Positions 16,767-24,878 of a stretch of DNA of 44,987 nt are shown piece after piece. The notes below the pieces were generated by a model. The model did no database searches, had not been told where the DNA came from, and saw only the letters and a list, made by a program, of their open reading frames with translations. The stretch lies in NCBI GenBank assembly GCA_017883025.1, contig JADGOH010000079.1, forward strand, positions 1 through 44,987. Reading direction: 5' to 3'. Positions within the stretch are counted from its first letter, which is position 1. Each line of letters begins with the position of its first letter. The position numbers and the translations under genes are program-made. The DNA comes from Acidimicrobiales bacterium (GTDB lineage Bacteria; Actinomycetota; Acidimicrobiia; Acidimicrobiales; RAAP-2).

Positions 16767-17906
16767 ATGAGCGACACCGTCCGACCGTTCCGGATCGAGG
16801 TCCCCGAGGCCGATCTCACCGACCTGCGCGACCGCCTGGCGCGTGCCCGATGGCCCGAGCCCGAGACGGTGGACGACTGGTCCCAGGGCATCCCGCTGGC
16901 CTACACCCGTGAGCTCTGCGACTACTGGGCGACGCAGTACGACTGGCGGGCCACCGAGGCACGGCTCAACCGACTCCCCCAGTTCGTCACCGAGCTCGAC
17001 GGCCTGGACATCCACTACCTGCACGTCCGGTCGCCGCACCACGGTGCGCTACCGATCGTCCTCACCCACGGCTGGCCCGGGTCGCTGGTCGAATTCGAGA
17101 AGGTGATCGGGCCGCTGACCGACCCGGTGGCCCACGGGGGCGAGGCCGCCGACGCCTTCCACGTGATCGTGCCGTCGCTGCCGGGCTACGGCTTCAGCGG
17201 CAAGCCCACGAACACCGGGTGGACCGTCGCCCGCACCGCCGCCGCGTGGGCGACCCTGATGGACCGCCTCGGCTACGGGCGCTACGGCGCCCAGGGCGGC
17301 GACTGGGGGGCGATGGTCACCGCCACTCTCGGTCACCTCGACCCCGAGCACGTCGCCGGCATCCACCTCAACATGCCGATGGCCGCCCCCGGCGGCCTCG
17401 ACGTGTCCGACCTCACCCCTGCCGAGCAGGCCGCCCTCGAGTCCTTCGCTGACCATCGCCGGTGGGGCACCGGCTACTCCAAGGAGCAGTCGACCCGCCC
17501 CCAGACCGTGGGCTACGGCCTGGTCGACTCGCCGGTGGGGCAGGCCGCGTGGATCGTCGAGAAGTTCTGGGCCTGGACCGACTGCGACGGGCACCCCGAG
17601 CACGTACTCACCAGGGACGAGCTGCTGGACAACGTGATGCTGTACTGGCTGCCGGCGGCGGCCGCGTCGTCGGCCCGCCTCTACTGGGAGAGCTTCGTGC
17701 GACCGGGCTTCGACCTCGTGACGGTGCCCACCGGGTGCTCGATCTTCCCGAAGGAGATCATGCGCATGTCCCGGCGCTGGGCCGCCTCACGGTTCACCGA
17801 CATCGTGTACTGGAACGAGCTCGACCGGGGTGGCCACTTCGCCGCCTTCGAGCAGCCGGCGACGTTCGTGGACGAGGTCCGCGCCTTCTTCCAGCTGGTG
17901 CGCTGA
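16767..17906 (+). CDS. Epoxide hydrolase (EH_N plus alpha/beta-hydrolase)
   Basis: This 379-residue protein begins with the epoxide hydrolase N-terminal domain ('PFRIEVPEADLTDLRDRLA', residues 7-25) that wraps around the core. The alpha/beta-hydrolase domain shows the HGWPGS oxyanion motif (His101 onward), the nucleophile Asp179 in GGDWGA, a lid tyrosine in 'SARLYWES', and the catalytic His357 in 'RGGHFAAFE'. The Asp nucleophile marks a microsomal-type epoxide hydrolase that adds water to an epoxide through a covalent ester. The substrate is unknown; juvenile-hormone-like, limonene-like and xenobiotic epoxides are all possible. Its stop is 3 nt from the convergent stop of the next gene. Confidence 0.94.
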   Translation: MSDTVRPFRIEVPEADLTDLRDRLARARWPEPETVDDWSQGIPLAYTRELCDYWATQYDWRATEARLNRLPQFVTELDGLDIHYLHVRSPHHGALPIVLTHGWPGSLVEFEKVIGPLTDPVAHGGEAADAFHVIVPSLPGYGFSGKPTNTGWTVARTAAAWATLMDRLGYGRYGAQGGDWGAMVTATLGHLDPEHVAGIHLNMPMAAPGGLDVSDLTPAEQAALESFADHRRWGTGYSKEQSTRPQTVGYGLVDSPVGQAAWIVEKFWAWTDCDGHPEHVLTRDELLDNVMLYWLPAAAASSARLYWESFVRPGFDLVTVPTGCSIFPKEIMRMSRRWAASRFTDIVYWNELDRGGHFAAFEQPATFVDEVRAFFQLVR

Positions 17907-17909
17907 ACC

Positions 17910-19670
17910 TCAGGCGACCGAGCCCCGGACCAGCCGGCCCGACCGCACGCCGGTGTCGGAGTCGTGGCGGCGGGTGACCGCACCGGCGACCAGCGTCGCC
18001 AGGTAGCCCTCCGCAGGCTGGAGGATCCGGCCCGCCCCGGTGGGGAGGTCGTGGCGGAGCACCGGCGGGAGGATGCGGAGGGCCTCCAGGTCGATGACGT
18101 TGACGTCGGCCCGCTTGCCCAACTCGAGCGTGCCGCGGTCGGCGAATCCGTAGAGCTCGGCATTGGCGCCGCTGAGCTTGTGGACCAGGAGCTCCACCGG
18201 CAGGCGTTCACCGGCCGTGCGGTCCCGGGCCCAATGGGTCAGGTGGAAGGTCGATGCCGAGCAGTCCGAGATCATGCTCACGTGAGCCCCGGCGTCACCC
18301 AGTCCGGTGACCGTGTTCGGGTCGAGCAGCATCTCGCGGCAGACGTCGAGGTTCCCGTTGACGTAGTTGGACCCGAGCAGCATGTAGAACGCCCGGCCGT
18401 CGTCGGCCAGCAGCAGGTCGTACATGTACTCGACCGGGTCGACGCCGGCGGCGTTCGCCCGCATCCACACCGAGTCGTCCAGGCTCGGCTCGTAGTCGAC
18501 CGGGTCGGTGAGCGGGAAGGTGATCGGAAGTGCCTGGGCGAACAGCTCGACGATCATGCCGCTGAAGTCCACCTCGCCCTCGGCGGCGGCCGACTCCTCC
18601 AGGATGGCCCGGCGGACCTCGGGTCGGCGCATTTCGGCCACGCGCTCGGCCAGTGGCAGGTCGGCGATCTTGCGGTACGTGGGTCGCCCCATGAAGAGGT
18701 GATAGGTGTCGAGGTTGGTCATGACGGTGACGGACCTCGGAATGATCTGCGGGCGCAGCTGCGCGCCACCGCGGTTCGCCTCGGCGGCGGCGTCGAGCAC
18801 GAGGCGCCAGTGCTCGGGGGCGTCCCACAACTGGGCCACGGTGAACGTGACGGGCCGGCCGCTGGCATGCGCCGCAGCCTCCAGCAGCGGCATCTCGTCG
18901 ATCTGCTCTACCCGCTCGCCGCCCAACCGCTCGAGGGGGCCGATGGTCCCGGCCACGATGGCCTCGAATACCCCGTGGCCGGCCGAGCCCAGAGCACGGG
19001 CGAAGGCCAGCACCTCCTCGTCGGGGGCGAAGGTACCGGGAACCGGGCGTCCGGACCGTGCCTTGTGGCCGATGGTGCGCGACGTGGTGAAGCCGACGGC
19101 GCCGGCGGCCATCGCCTCGCCGACGATGGCCGCCATGGCGACGATGTCCTCTGCCGTGGCGTCCTCATTGGCCGCGCCCCGTTCCCCCATGACGTAGAAG
19201 CGCACGGCCCCGTGGGCCACCTGGGCGGCGACGTCGACCGCGAAGCGGCCCCGGTCGAGCACGTCGAGATACTCGGGAAAGGTCTCCCAGGTCCCCCACG
19301 GCATGCCCACGCTGAGGGCAGACCCGGGGATGTCCTCCACGCCTTCCATCAGGTCGATGAGCGCGTCGTGATCGGCCGGGCGGACCGGCGCGAACCCCAC
19401 GCCACAGTTGCCCATCACCAGGGTGGTGACCCCGTTGGAGGCCGACGGCTCCAGCGCGTCGTCCCAGGTGACCTGGCCGTCGTAGTGGGTGTGCACATCG
19501 ACCCAGCCCGGCGTGACCAGTGCCCCGTCGGCATCGATCGCCTGGGTCGCCTGTTCGGACACGTCGCCGATCGCCACGATGCGGCCGTCCCGGACCCCCA
19601 CGTCGGCGGTGTAGGCCCCGGCCCCGGTGCCGTCGACCACCGTGCCGCCCTTGATGACCAGATCGAGCAT
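17910..19670 (-). CDS. D-aminoacylase-like amidohydrolase
   Basis: This 586-residue protein starts 'MLDLVIKGGTVVDGTG', the beta-sandwich start of urease-superfamily amidohydrolases. It continues with the metal motif 'DVHTHYDGQ' (HxH), 'GVTTLVMGNCGVGFAP' and 'TGLGDAGAHVSMISD' near the C-terminus. This pattern matches the N-acyl-D-amino-acid deacylase group, very common in Acidimicrobiia and mycobacteria, where many members have unknown amide or lactam substrates. ATG 19670 follows GAGGAG. A TACCGT box at 19748-19753 would give a ~70-nt leader that contains a hairpin (19723-19743). Confidence 0.92.
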   Translation of the reverse strand: MLDLVIKGGTVVDGTGAGAYTADVGVRDGRIVAIGDVSEQATQAIDADGALVTPGWVDVHTHYDGQVTWDDALEPSASNGVTTLVMGNCGVGFAPVRPADHDALIDLMEGVEDIPGSALSVGMPWGTWETFPEYLDVLDRGRFAVDVAAQVAHGAVRFYVMGERGAANEDATAEDIVAMAAIVGEAMAAGAVGFTTSRTIGHKARSGRPVPGTFAPDEEVLAFARALGSAGHGVFEAIVAGTIGPLERLGGERVEQIDEMPLLEAAAHASGRPVTFTVAQLWDAPEHWRLVLDAAAEANRGGAQLRPQIIPRSVTVMTNLDTYHLFMGRPTYRKIADLPLAERVAEMRRPEVRRAILEESAAAEGEVDFSGMIVELFAQALPITFPLTDPVDYEPSLDDSVWMRANAAGVDPVEYMYDLLLADDGRAFYMLLGSNYVNGNLDVCREMLLDPNTVTGLGDAGAHVSMISDCSASTFHLTHWARDRTAGERLPVELLVHKLSGANAELYGFADRGTLELGKRADVNVIDLEALRILPPVLRHDLPTGAGRILQPAEGYLATLVAGAVTRRHDSDTGVRSGRLVRGSVA

Positions 19671-19722
19671 GTGCCGCTCCTCGCGTCTCCCCGCGGCGAC
19701 CGGTCGGCCGCCTCCCCCGGGG

Positions 19723-19743
19723 GCACGGACGTCGCGTCCGTGC
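19723..19743. repeat. Inverted repeat in the 5' leader of the amidohydrolase gene
   Basis: Arms GCACGGACG / CGTCCGTGC (9 bp, perfect) around a TCG loop. It lies between the candidate -10 box and the start codon of the minus-strand amidohydrolase, about 55 nt before the ATG. It could be an operator or an mRNA hairpin. Confidence 0.55.
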
Positions 19744-19885
19744 ATCCACGGTAGACCGACCCGCGCCCCCGTGCCCGGAAGCCACCATGCGGGAGCGCCC
19801 AGCTGGCAGACTCTCGGCGGACGGAGGGGGCGCTGCCTCCCGTCGGACACGAGCAGGTCGCCGAGCGGGGAGAGTGCCAGGTCCC

Positions 19886-20656
19886 ATGGAGTCGTCGCCG
19901 ACACCGATCAGGTTCGCCGCTGTGCACCACGCGCGCACCGGCTACGGCCGTGCCACCGCGCTCTGGGCCACCGGCGGACGTCACCACGTCGAGGACGACT
20001 GGTGGATCGCCCTCAGCCGGACCCCCTACGTGGACTACAACATGGCGCTCCTCCACGGCGACACGGCGGCCCAGGTCGCATCGCAGGTGCTCGACGAAGT
20101 CACCGCCGCCAACGTGCCGGCCGTGGTGATGCTGGCCGGGGCCGGCCTGGCTGCGGCCGAGGTACTGCGCGACTCCGGCTGGGTGTGCACCGGGACACTG
20201 CCCTTCATGGCCCGCGACAACGGGCCCGCCGAGCTCGACCCGCACTTCCGGCAGCTGGAGCGGCACGACCTGGCCGACGCCCGCCGCCTCGCCGGGCTGG
20301 CGTTCGGGATCCCGGACGAGGTGGGGGCGATCCTCTTCGCCGAAGACGCGCTGGGACGCGAGGGCGCCCGGCTGTGGGGCGTCTTCGACGACGGGGAACT
20401 GCGGTGCTGCTCGGCCAGCGTGTGGGTCGGCGACGAGTACTCGGTCGGCTGGGGGCTGTCGACGGCGCCCGAGCACCGGCGGAGCGGTTACGCCCGCCGG
20501 CTGATGCGATCGAGCGCGGCCCGGCGCCTCGCCGGAGGGCCGCCCGTGGCGCTCCTCGTGGCCACTCCGGCGGGACGGCCGCTGTACGAGCAGGAGGGAT
20601 ACGTCACCCTCGAGCACTGGCAGATCTGGTCGAGGGCGCGCTGGGTGCTGCGGTAA
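19886..20656 (+). CDS. GNAT-family N-acetyltransferase
   Basis: This 256-residue protein has the acetyl-CoA binding region of GNAT proteins near residues 185-205 ('WGLSTAPEHRRSGYARRLM', the Q/RxxGxG/A loop variant RRSGYA), followed by 'ALLVATPAGRPLYEQEGYV', the conserved motif B end. The N-terminal half resembles a degenerate second GNAT fold. It would transfer an acetyl group to an unknown amine. The ATG at 19886 is chosen because the longer upstream frame is Arg-rich and falls in the divergent promoter region. Confidence 0.85.
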   Translation: MESSPTPIRFAAVHHARTGYGRATALWATGGRHHVEDDWWIALSRTPYVDYNMALLHGDTAAQVASQVLDEVTAANVPAVVMLAGAGLAAAEVLRDSGWVCTGTLPFMARDNGPAELDPHFRQLERHDLADARRLAGLAFGIPDEVGAILFAEDALGREGARLWGVFDDGELRCCSASVWVGDEYSVGWGLSTAPEHRRSGYARRLMRSSAARRLAGGPPVALLVATPAGRPLYEQEGYVTLEHWQIWSRARWVLR

Positions 20657-20688
20657 CCGGTTCGTTCCGGGGGTCCGACAACACCTAT

Positions 20689-20949
20689 TTACAACCTGGT
20701 ACCCTGTGCGGTGTCGCCAGCCCGTTGAGCACGGTCCCGCCACCCTGCTCCGGGCCGGCGGCAACTGTCGGCGACGAGCGCGAGCAGTTCCGGCTCGGGC
20801 AGCGGCCGGGCCAGGTGGTACCCCTGGAGCAGGTCAACGCCGTGGGCGAGCAGCCTCGACCGCAGCGCTTCGTCCTCGACCCCCTCGGCCACCACGGTCA
20901 GCCCGAGCCGGTGGCCCAGGTCGCACGTCGTGGCCACGGACGGCGAGAG
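20689..20949 (-). pseudogene. EAL-domain C-terminal remnant (c-di-GMP phosphodiesterase)
   Basis: The minus strand reads 'CDLGHRLGLTVVAEGVEDEA' followed by 'LAHGVDLLQGYHLARPLPEPEL', the unmistakable final ~50 residues of an EAL domain, including the 'AEGVE' and 'QGY' motifs. Immediately upstream in this frame there is a stop codon (about 20965), and the ~200 residues with the EAL signature and metal ligands are absent, so the fragment cannot be active. It lies next to an intact GGDEF gene on the opposite strand. The ATG-like start at 20937 is inside the domain and has no ribosome site. Confidence 0.85.
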
Positions 20950-21290
20950 GGCTCAGGAGCTCGAGCAGGCTGTCCAGCGTGGGCCACGACCGCGTCCTCG
21001 GGAACCAGCCCACGTGCGCCTCCTCGGGGGACGAGCGGCGCGTGACCGCGGTGACCCGCCTCGTCGTGCCCTGGTCCTACTCCCACCCGCGCCACGACGC
21101 CGGCTCGTTCAGGCCGATGCCCATTCCCACGCGTTGGTTGGTCACGCCCGAACCTGAAGTCGTGAGGCCCGGCCCCACCCGTCAACGCGGTCACAGCCGA
21201 GGCTGCAGGCGGACCCGGAGCCGTCAAGTTCCCGGCCCGGCAGGTCGATGGAGTGGGGACACTCCTGGCACACGGAGGGCCTCGACGCCC
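20950..21290. other. Intergenic, 341 nt, no gene recognised
   Basis: This is the stretch between the EAL remnant and the GGDEF gene. All frames read as low-complexity or are interrupted by stops. I see no further EAL or GGDEF residues, so the 5' part of the lost gene has been deleted rather than frameshifted. GGAGGG at 21274-21279 is a candidate ribosome site for the next gene. Confidence 0.5.
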
Positions 21291-22397
21291 ATGGACCCGA
21301 CGAAGCACGAACTGATCGCCGACACGATCGGCACGGGGACCGACGTCGACGCGCGTCGGCGCTTCTGGCTCGCCCACATGCTCCTGGGCTTCAGCGTGTT
21401 CCTGTTGGAGACACTCGTGGTGATGCTCTACCTGGCCCTCACCCCCGACGGGCCGCACCGACTCCTCCTGTGGTGGATCGCCGCGTCCTGGCTCGCCTTC
21501 GGCGTCGCCGGCCTTGCCGGCGCCCCGGTCATCGCCACCCGTCCGTGGCGGTCGACGTACTCGGTGACGTGGACGATCGCCTCCACCTACGCCGTCGGGC
21601 TCGTCGCCATCCTCGACAACGGAGTGACCAGCCCGATCCTGCTGCTCCTCTTCCTCCCCCTCGTCTACGGCACGCTGATGTTCTCGCCCTGGTCGGCCGC
21701 GGCGTGCGGCGTGTCGACCGTGCTGTCCCTGTCGATCGTGGCCGCCGTCGATCGGGGGCTGGTGGCCGCCGAGGGCCGCACGTTCATGCTGTTCGCCTCG
21801 CTGGCGGGTGCCGCGGTGCTGTCCGTCACCTCGGCGATCAACCGGAGTCAGGTCGAGCGGCACGAGGCATCCCTCCTGGCCGTCCTCGCCGAGCTGGCCT
21901 CCACCGACGAGCTGACGGGGTGCACGGTGCGGCGGGTGCTGCGCCAGCGGACGGAGCAGGAGATCGAGCGCGCGCTGCGCAGCGGCAGCCCCCTCAGCCT
22001 GCTCATGATCGACGTCGACCAGTTCAAGGCCGTCAACGACAACTACGGGCACGTCGTCGGCGACCAGGTGCTGGCCGCCATCGGCAGGATCCTGATGGCG
22101 AACGTCCGGGCGTTCGACGTGGCCAGCCGGCTCGGCGGCGACGAGTTCGCCCTGCTCCTGCCCGAGACCAATGCCTCGGGCGCGGTCGCGGTCGCCGAAC
22201 GGATCTTCCGGGACCTGGCCAGCGAGGGCGAGGTCCCGGTGACGCTCAGCATCGGCGTGAGCAGCCTGGACCGGTCGCTCCCGACCATGGAGCACCTGTT
22301 CGACGAGGCTGACCTGGCCCTCTACCAGGTCAAACGGGCCGGTCGGGACGCCATCGCCGTGCGCGCCCCGGGCGCACCCGCACCGCTCGCCTGGTGA
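21291..22397 (+). CDS. Membrane-bound diguanylate cyclase (GGDEF)
   Basis: This 368-residue protein has about six N-terminal membrane helices (residues ~28-190, starting 'LLGFSVFLLETLVVMLYLAL'), a short coiled stretch, and a complete GGDEF domain from 'STDELTGC'. The active site GGDEF is at 282-286. The inhibitory I-site RAFD (RxxD) lies five residues before it, so product inhibition should be retained. 'DVDQFKAVND' carries the metal and GTP-binding residues. It would make cyclic di-GMP from two GTP in response to an unknown signal. The 'DELTGC' replaces the usual 'DxLTGL'. Confidence 0.94.
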   Translation: MDPTKHELIADTIGTGTDVDARRRFWLAHMLLGFSVFLLETLVVMLYLALTPDGPHRLLLWWIAASWLAFGVAGLAGAPVIATRPWRSTYSVTWTIASTYAVGLVAILDNGVTSPILLLLFLPLVYGTLMFSPWSAAACGVSTVLSLSIVAAVDRGLVAAEGRTFMLFASLAGAAVLSVTSAINRSQVERHEASLLAVLAELASTDELTGCTVRRVLRQRTEQEIERALRSGSPLSLLMIDVDQFKAVNDNYGHVVGDQVLAAIGRILMANVRAFDVASRLGGDEFALLLPETNASGAVAVAERIFRDLASEGEVPVTLSIGVSSLDRSLPTMEHLFDEADLALYQVKRAGRDAIAVRAPGAPAPLAW

Positions 22398-22470
22398 CCG
22401 CCCGCCACCCGTGCACGGGTGGCGGGGATCGCCACTGGTCATCGCGTCCGTGCCGCAGTAGACCTGTGCC

Positions 22471-24852
22471 GTGCCTGGTGCCGAAACCGACAGGAGCGGC
22501 ATCAGGACCGCGCCCGAGCACGGCCTGACCAAGCTACCGGCGCGCATCGATACCACGCTCGCCACGAGCCTCCCCGAGAGCCGGCGCTACCGGGTCAAGT
22601 GCCTGCTCCTGGGCCCACCGCTGGTGAGCGACGACCTGGCCGGCCAGCGCCTCGGCAAGCCGACGGCGCTCGCCGTCCTCTCCTCGGACGTGATGTCGTC
22701 GTCGGCCTACGCCAGCGAGCAGATGATCCGCACGCTGGTGCCGATCGGGGGCCTGGCGGCGTTCTCCCTGGTGACCCCGTTGACTGCGGCGATCCTCGCC
22801 GTGCTGGCCATCGTCACCATCTGCTACCGGGACGTCGTGAAGTCCTACCCGAAGGCGGGCGGGTCCTACGTCGTCAGCCGCGACAACTTCGGCCCGAACG
22901 TGGCCCAGATCGCCGGCGCCGCACTCCTGATCAGCTACACGATCACCGTGGCCGTGTCAGTGGCGGCCGGGGCGGACGCCATCATCTCGGCCATCCCCTC
23001 CCTGACCAGCTACGCCGTCCCCATGTCCGTGGGGTTCGTCGTGATCCTCGCCTACGGCAACCTGCGGGGCATCCGCGAGGCCGGACGCGTGTTTGCCGTG
23101 CCGACCTACTTCTTCATCGCCAACATGGCTGTGCTGATCGTGGCCGGCCTCGTGAAGGAGGCGACAGCCGGCCTCGGCCACGCCCCGCAGACATCGGGGA
23201 CCATGCCGCTCGGCCACTCGTCCGGGGGGTTGATCCTGGGGATCTCGGCGTTCTTCCTCCTGCGGGCGTTCGCCCAGGGCAGCTCGGCCATGACCGGGAC
23301 CGAGGCGATCTCCAACGGCGTCAGCATCTTCCGGGTGCCCCAGGCGCGCAACGCCCGGACCACGCTCGTCCTGATGAGCTCGATCCTCGGGGTCATGTTC
23401 CTCGGGGTCTCGATCCTCGCCGGGCTCACCCAGGCGCTCCCCTTCGTCTCGGGCACCCCCACCGTGGTCTCCGAGATCGGCCGGCTCGTGTACGGGACCA
23501 GCCCGCTGGGCAACGTGCTCTTCTACATGCTCCAGACGGCGACGGCGCTGATCCTGATCCTGGCGGCCAACACCAGCTTCACCGGGTTCCCGTTCCTGGT
23601 CAGCTTCGTGGCCGAGGACTCCTTCCTGCCGCGGATGCTGACGGTACGCGGGCACCGTCTGGTCTTCTCGAACGGGATCATCGTCCTGGCCACGGCCTCG
23701 GTCGTCCTCCTCCTGGCGACCGGGGCGAAGGTCTCGGCGCTCATCCCCATGTACGCCATCGGGGTATTCACCGGCTTCACCATGGCGGGGGCGGGCATGG
23801 CGCGGCACCACCTGACCCACCGGGACGACCACTGGCGCAAGAGCGTCGCCGTCAATGCCAGCGCCGCGATCGTGTGCGCCGTCATCGTCGTCGTGTTCGC
23901 CATGGCCGAGTTCACCCAGGGGGGCTGGGTCGTCGTCGTGGTCATGCCGCTCATCGTCTACGCACTGGTACGCATGAATCGCCAGTACCGGGCGGAGGAC
24001 GAGGTCCTGGAGGAGGGCGCAGCCGTCCAGGCCTGCGAGGCTGCCATCCTCCGGCGCAACGTCGTCGTGATCCTGGTGGACCGCATCGACCTGGCCAGCG
24101 CCCGGGCCATCCAGTACGCACGGAGCCTCACCCCGGACGACGTGCGCGCCGTCCACTTCAACATCGACGACACCCGCGCCCAGCTCCTCATCGCCCGGTG
24201 GCAGAGCCTCGGCCTGTCGCGACTACCGCTCGACGTGGTCGACTGCCCGGACCGGCGACTGACCCGGGCGTCGCTGGAACTGGCGGCCGAGCTGGCCGAC
24301 GGCCAGACCGAGGTGACGATCCTCCTGCCCCGCCGCTCCTACGGCAAGGCCTGGCGGAGAATCCTCCACGACCAGACCGCCGACCAGATCGTGGAGGTCG
24401 TCAGCCAGGTGTCACACGTGAACGCCACCATCGTGCCGTTCCTCGTCGCCCCAGGGATCGAACACGAGACCGAACTGCTCGAGGAGGCGGCCAGCTACGT
24501 CCGCAAGCCGGTGGTCGTGAAGACGGGGTCGAAGCACCATGCCGACCCCGCCGTTCCGGGAACGACCTCGATCTCGGAGATCCAGTGGCGCAGCAAAGTC
24601 CGTGTGGCCGGGCGGGTGAAGACGCTGCGGGTCCAGCCGTGGGCCCAGGCGCAGAGCCTCGAATGCACCCTGGTCGACCACAGCGGGCACGCGGTGACGC
24701 TCGTCTTCCTCGGGCGCCGGTCGATCGCCGGCATCCGGAACGGCACGTTCCTGGTGGCCGACGGCACAGTGGGCAAACACCAGGACAAGCTCGCCATCAT
24801 CAACCCGTTCTACGAGATCCTGTCGTCCGCCGACCAGTCGGCCCCGCACTGA
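22471..24852 (+). CDS. KimA-like APC permease fused to a C-terminal OB-fold domain
   Basis: This 793-residue protein (GTG start) has an APC-type transporter of about 12 helices over residues ~65-510. The 'ALAVLSSDVMSSSAYASEQ' motif and 'YRDVVKSYPKAGGSYVVSRDN' are typical of the KimA/YdaO potassium-importer group. A cytoplasmic region of ~200 residues follows, with a UspA-like pattern ('VVILVDRIDLASARAIQYA'). The end (about 706-786: 'SKVRVAGRVKTLRVQPWAQA', 'LECTLVDHSGHAVTLVFLGRR') is an OB-fold like the separate actinobacterial protein encoded near K+ transport genes (Rv2694c type, from memory). Likely substrate is K+ or an amino acid. A TAGACC box 6 nt before the GTG is a weak -10. Confidence 0.85.
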   Translation: MPGAETDRSGIRTAPEHGLTKLPARIDTTLATSLPESRRYRVKCLLLGPPLVSDDLAGQRLGKPTALAVLSSDVMSSSAYASEQMIRTLVPIGGLAAFSLVTPLTAAILAVLAIVTICYRDVVKSYPKAGGSYVVSRDNFGPNVAQIAGAALLISYTITVAVSVAAGADAIISAIPSLTSYAVPMSVGFVVILAYGNLRGIREAGRVFAVPTYFFIANMAVLIVAGLVKEATAGLGHAPQTSGTMPLGHSSGGLILGISAFFLLRAFAQGSSAMTGTEAISNGVSIFRVPQARNARTTLVLMSSILGVMFLGVSILAGLTQALPFVSGTPTVVSEIGRLVYGTSPLGNVLFYMLQTATALILILAANTSFTGFPFLVSFVAEDSFLPRMLTVRGHRLVFSNGIIVLATASVVLLLATGAKVSALIPMYAIGVFTGFTMAGAGMARHHLTHRDDHWRKSVAVNASAAIVCAVIVVVFAMAEFTQGGWVVVVVMPLIVYALVRMNRQYRAEDEVLEEGAAVQACEAAILRRNVVVILVDRIDLASARAIQYARSLTPDDVRAVHFNIDDTRAQLLIARWQSLGLSRLPLDVVDCPDRRLTRASLELAAELADGQTEVTILLPRRSYGKAWRRILHDQTADQIVEVVSQVSHVNATIVPFLVAPGIEHETELLEEAASYVRKPVVVKTGSKHHADPAVPGTTSISEIQWRSKVRVAGRVKTLRVQPWAQAQSLECTLVDHSGHAVTLVFLGRRSIAGIRNGTFLVADGTVGKHQDKLAIINPFYEILSSADQSAPH

Positions 24853-24878
24853 CCGTGTGCCCGGGTGGTCCGGACCGG

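Noticed and set aside
22398-22470. c-di-AMP (ydaO) riboswitch ahead of the KimA-like permease
   Set aside because: The gap is only 73 nt, too short for that riboswitch, and no conserved elements are visible.
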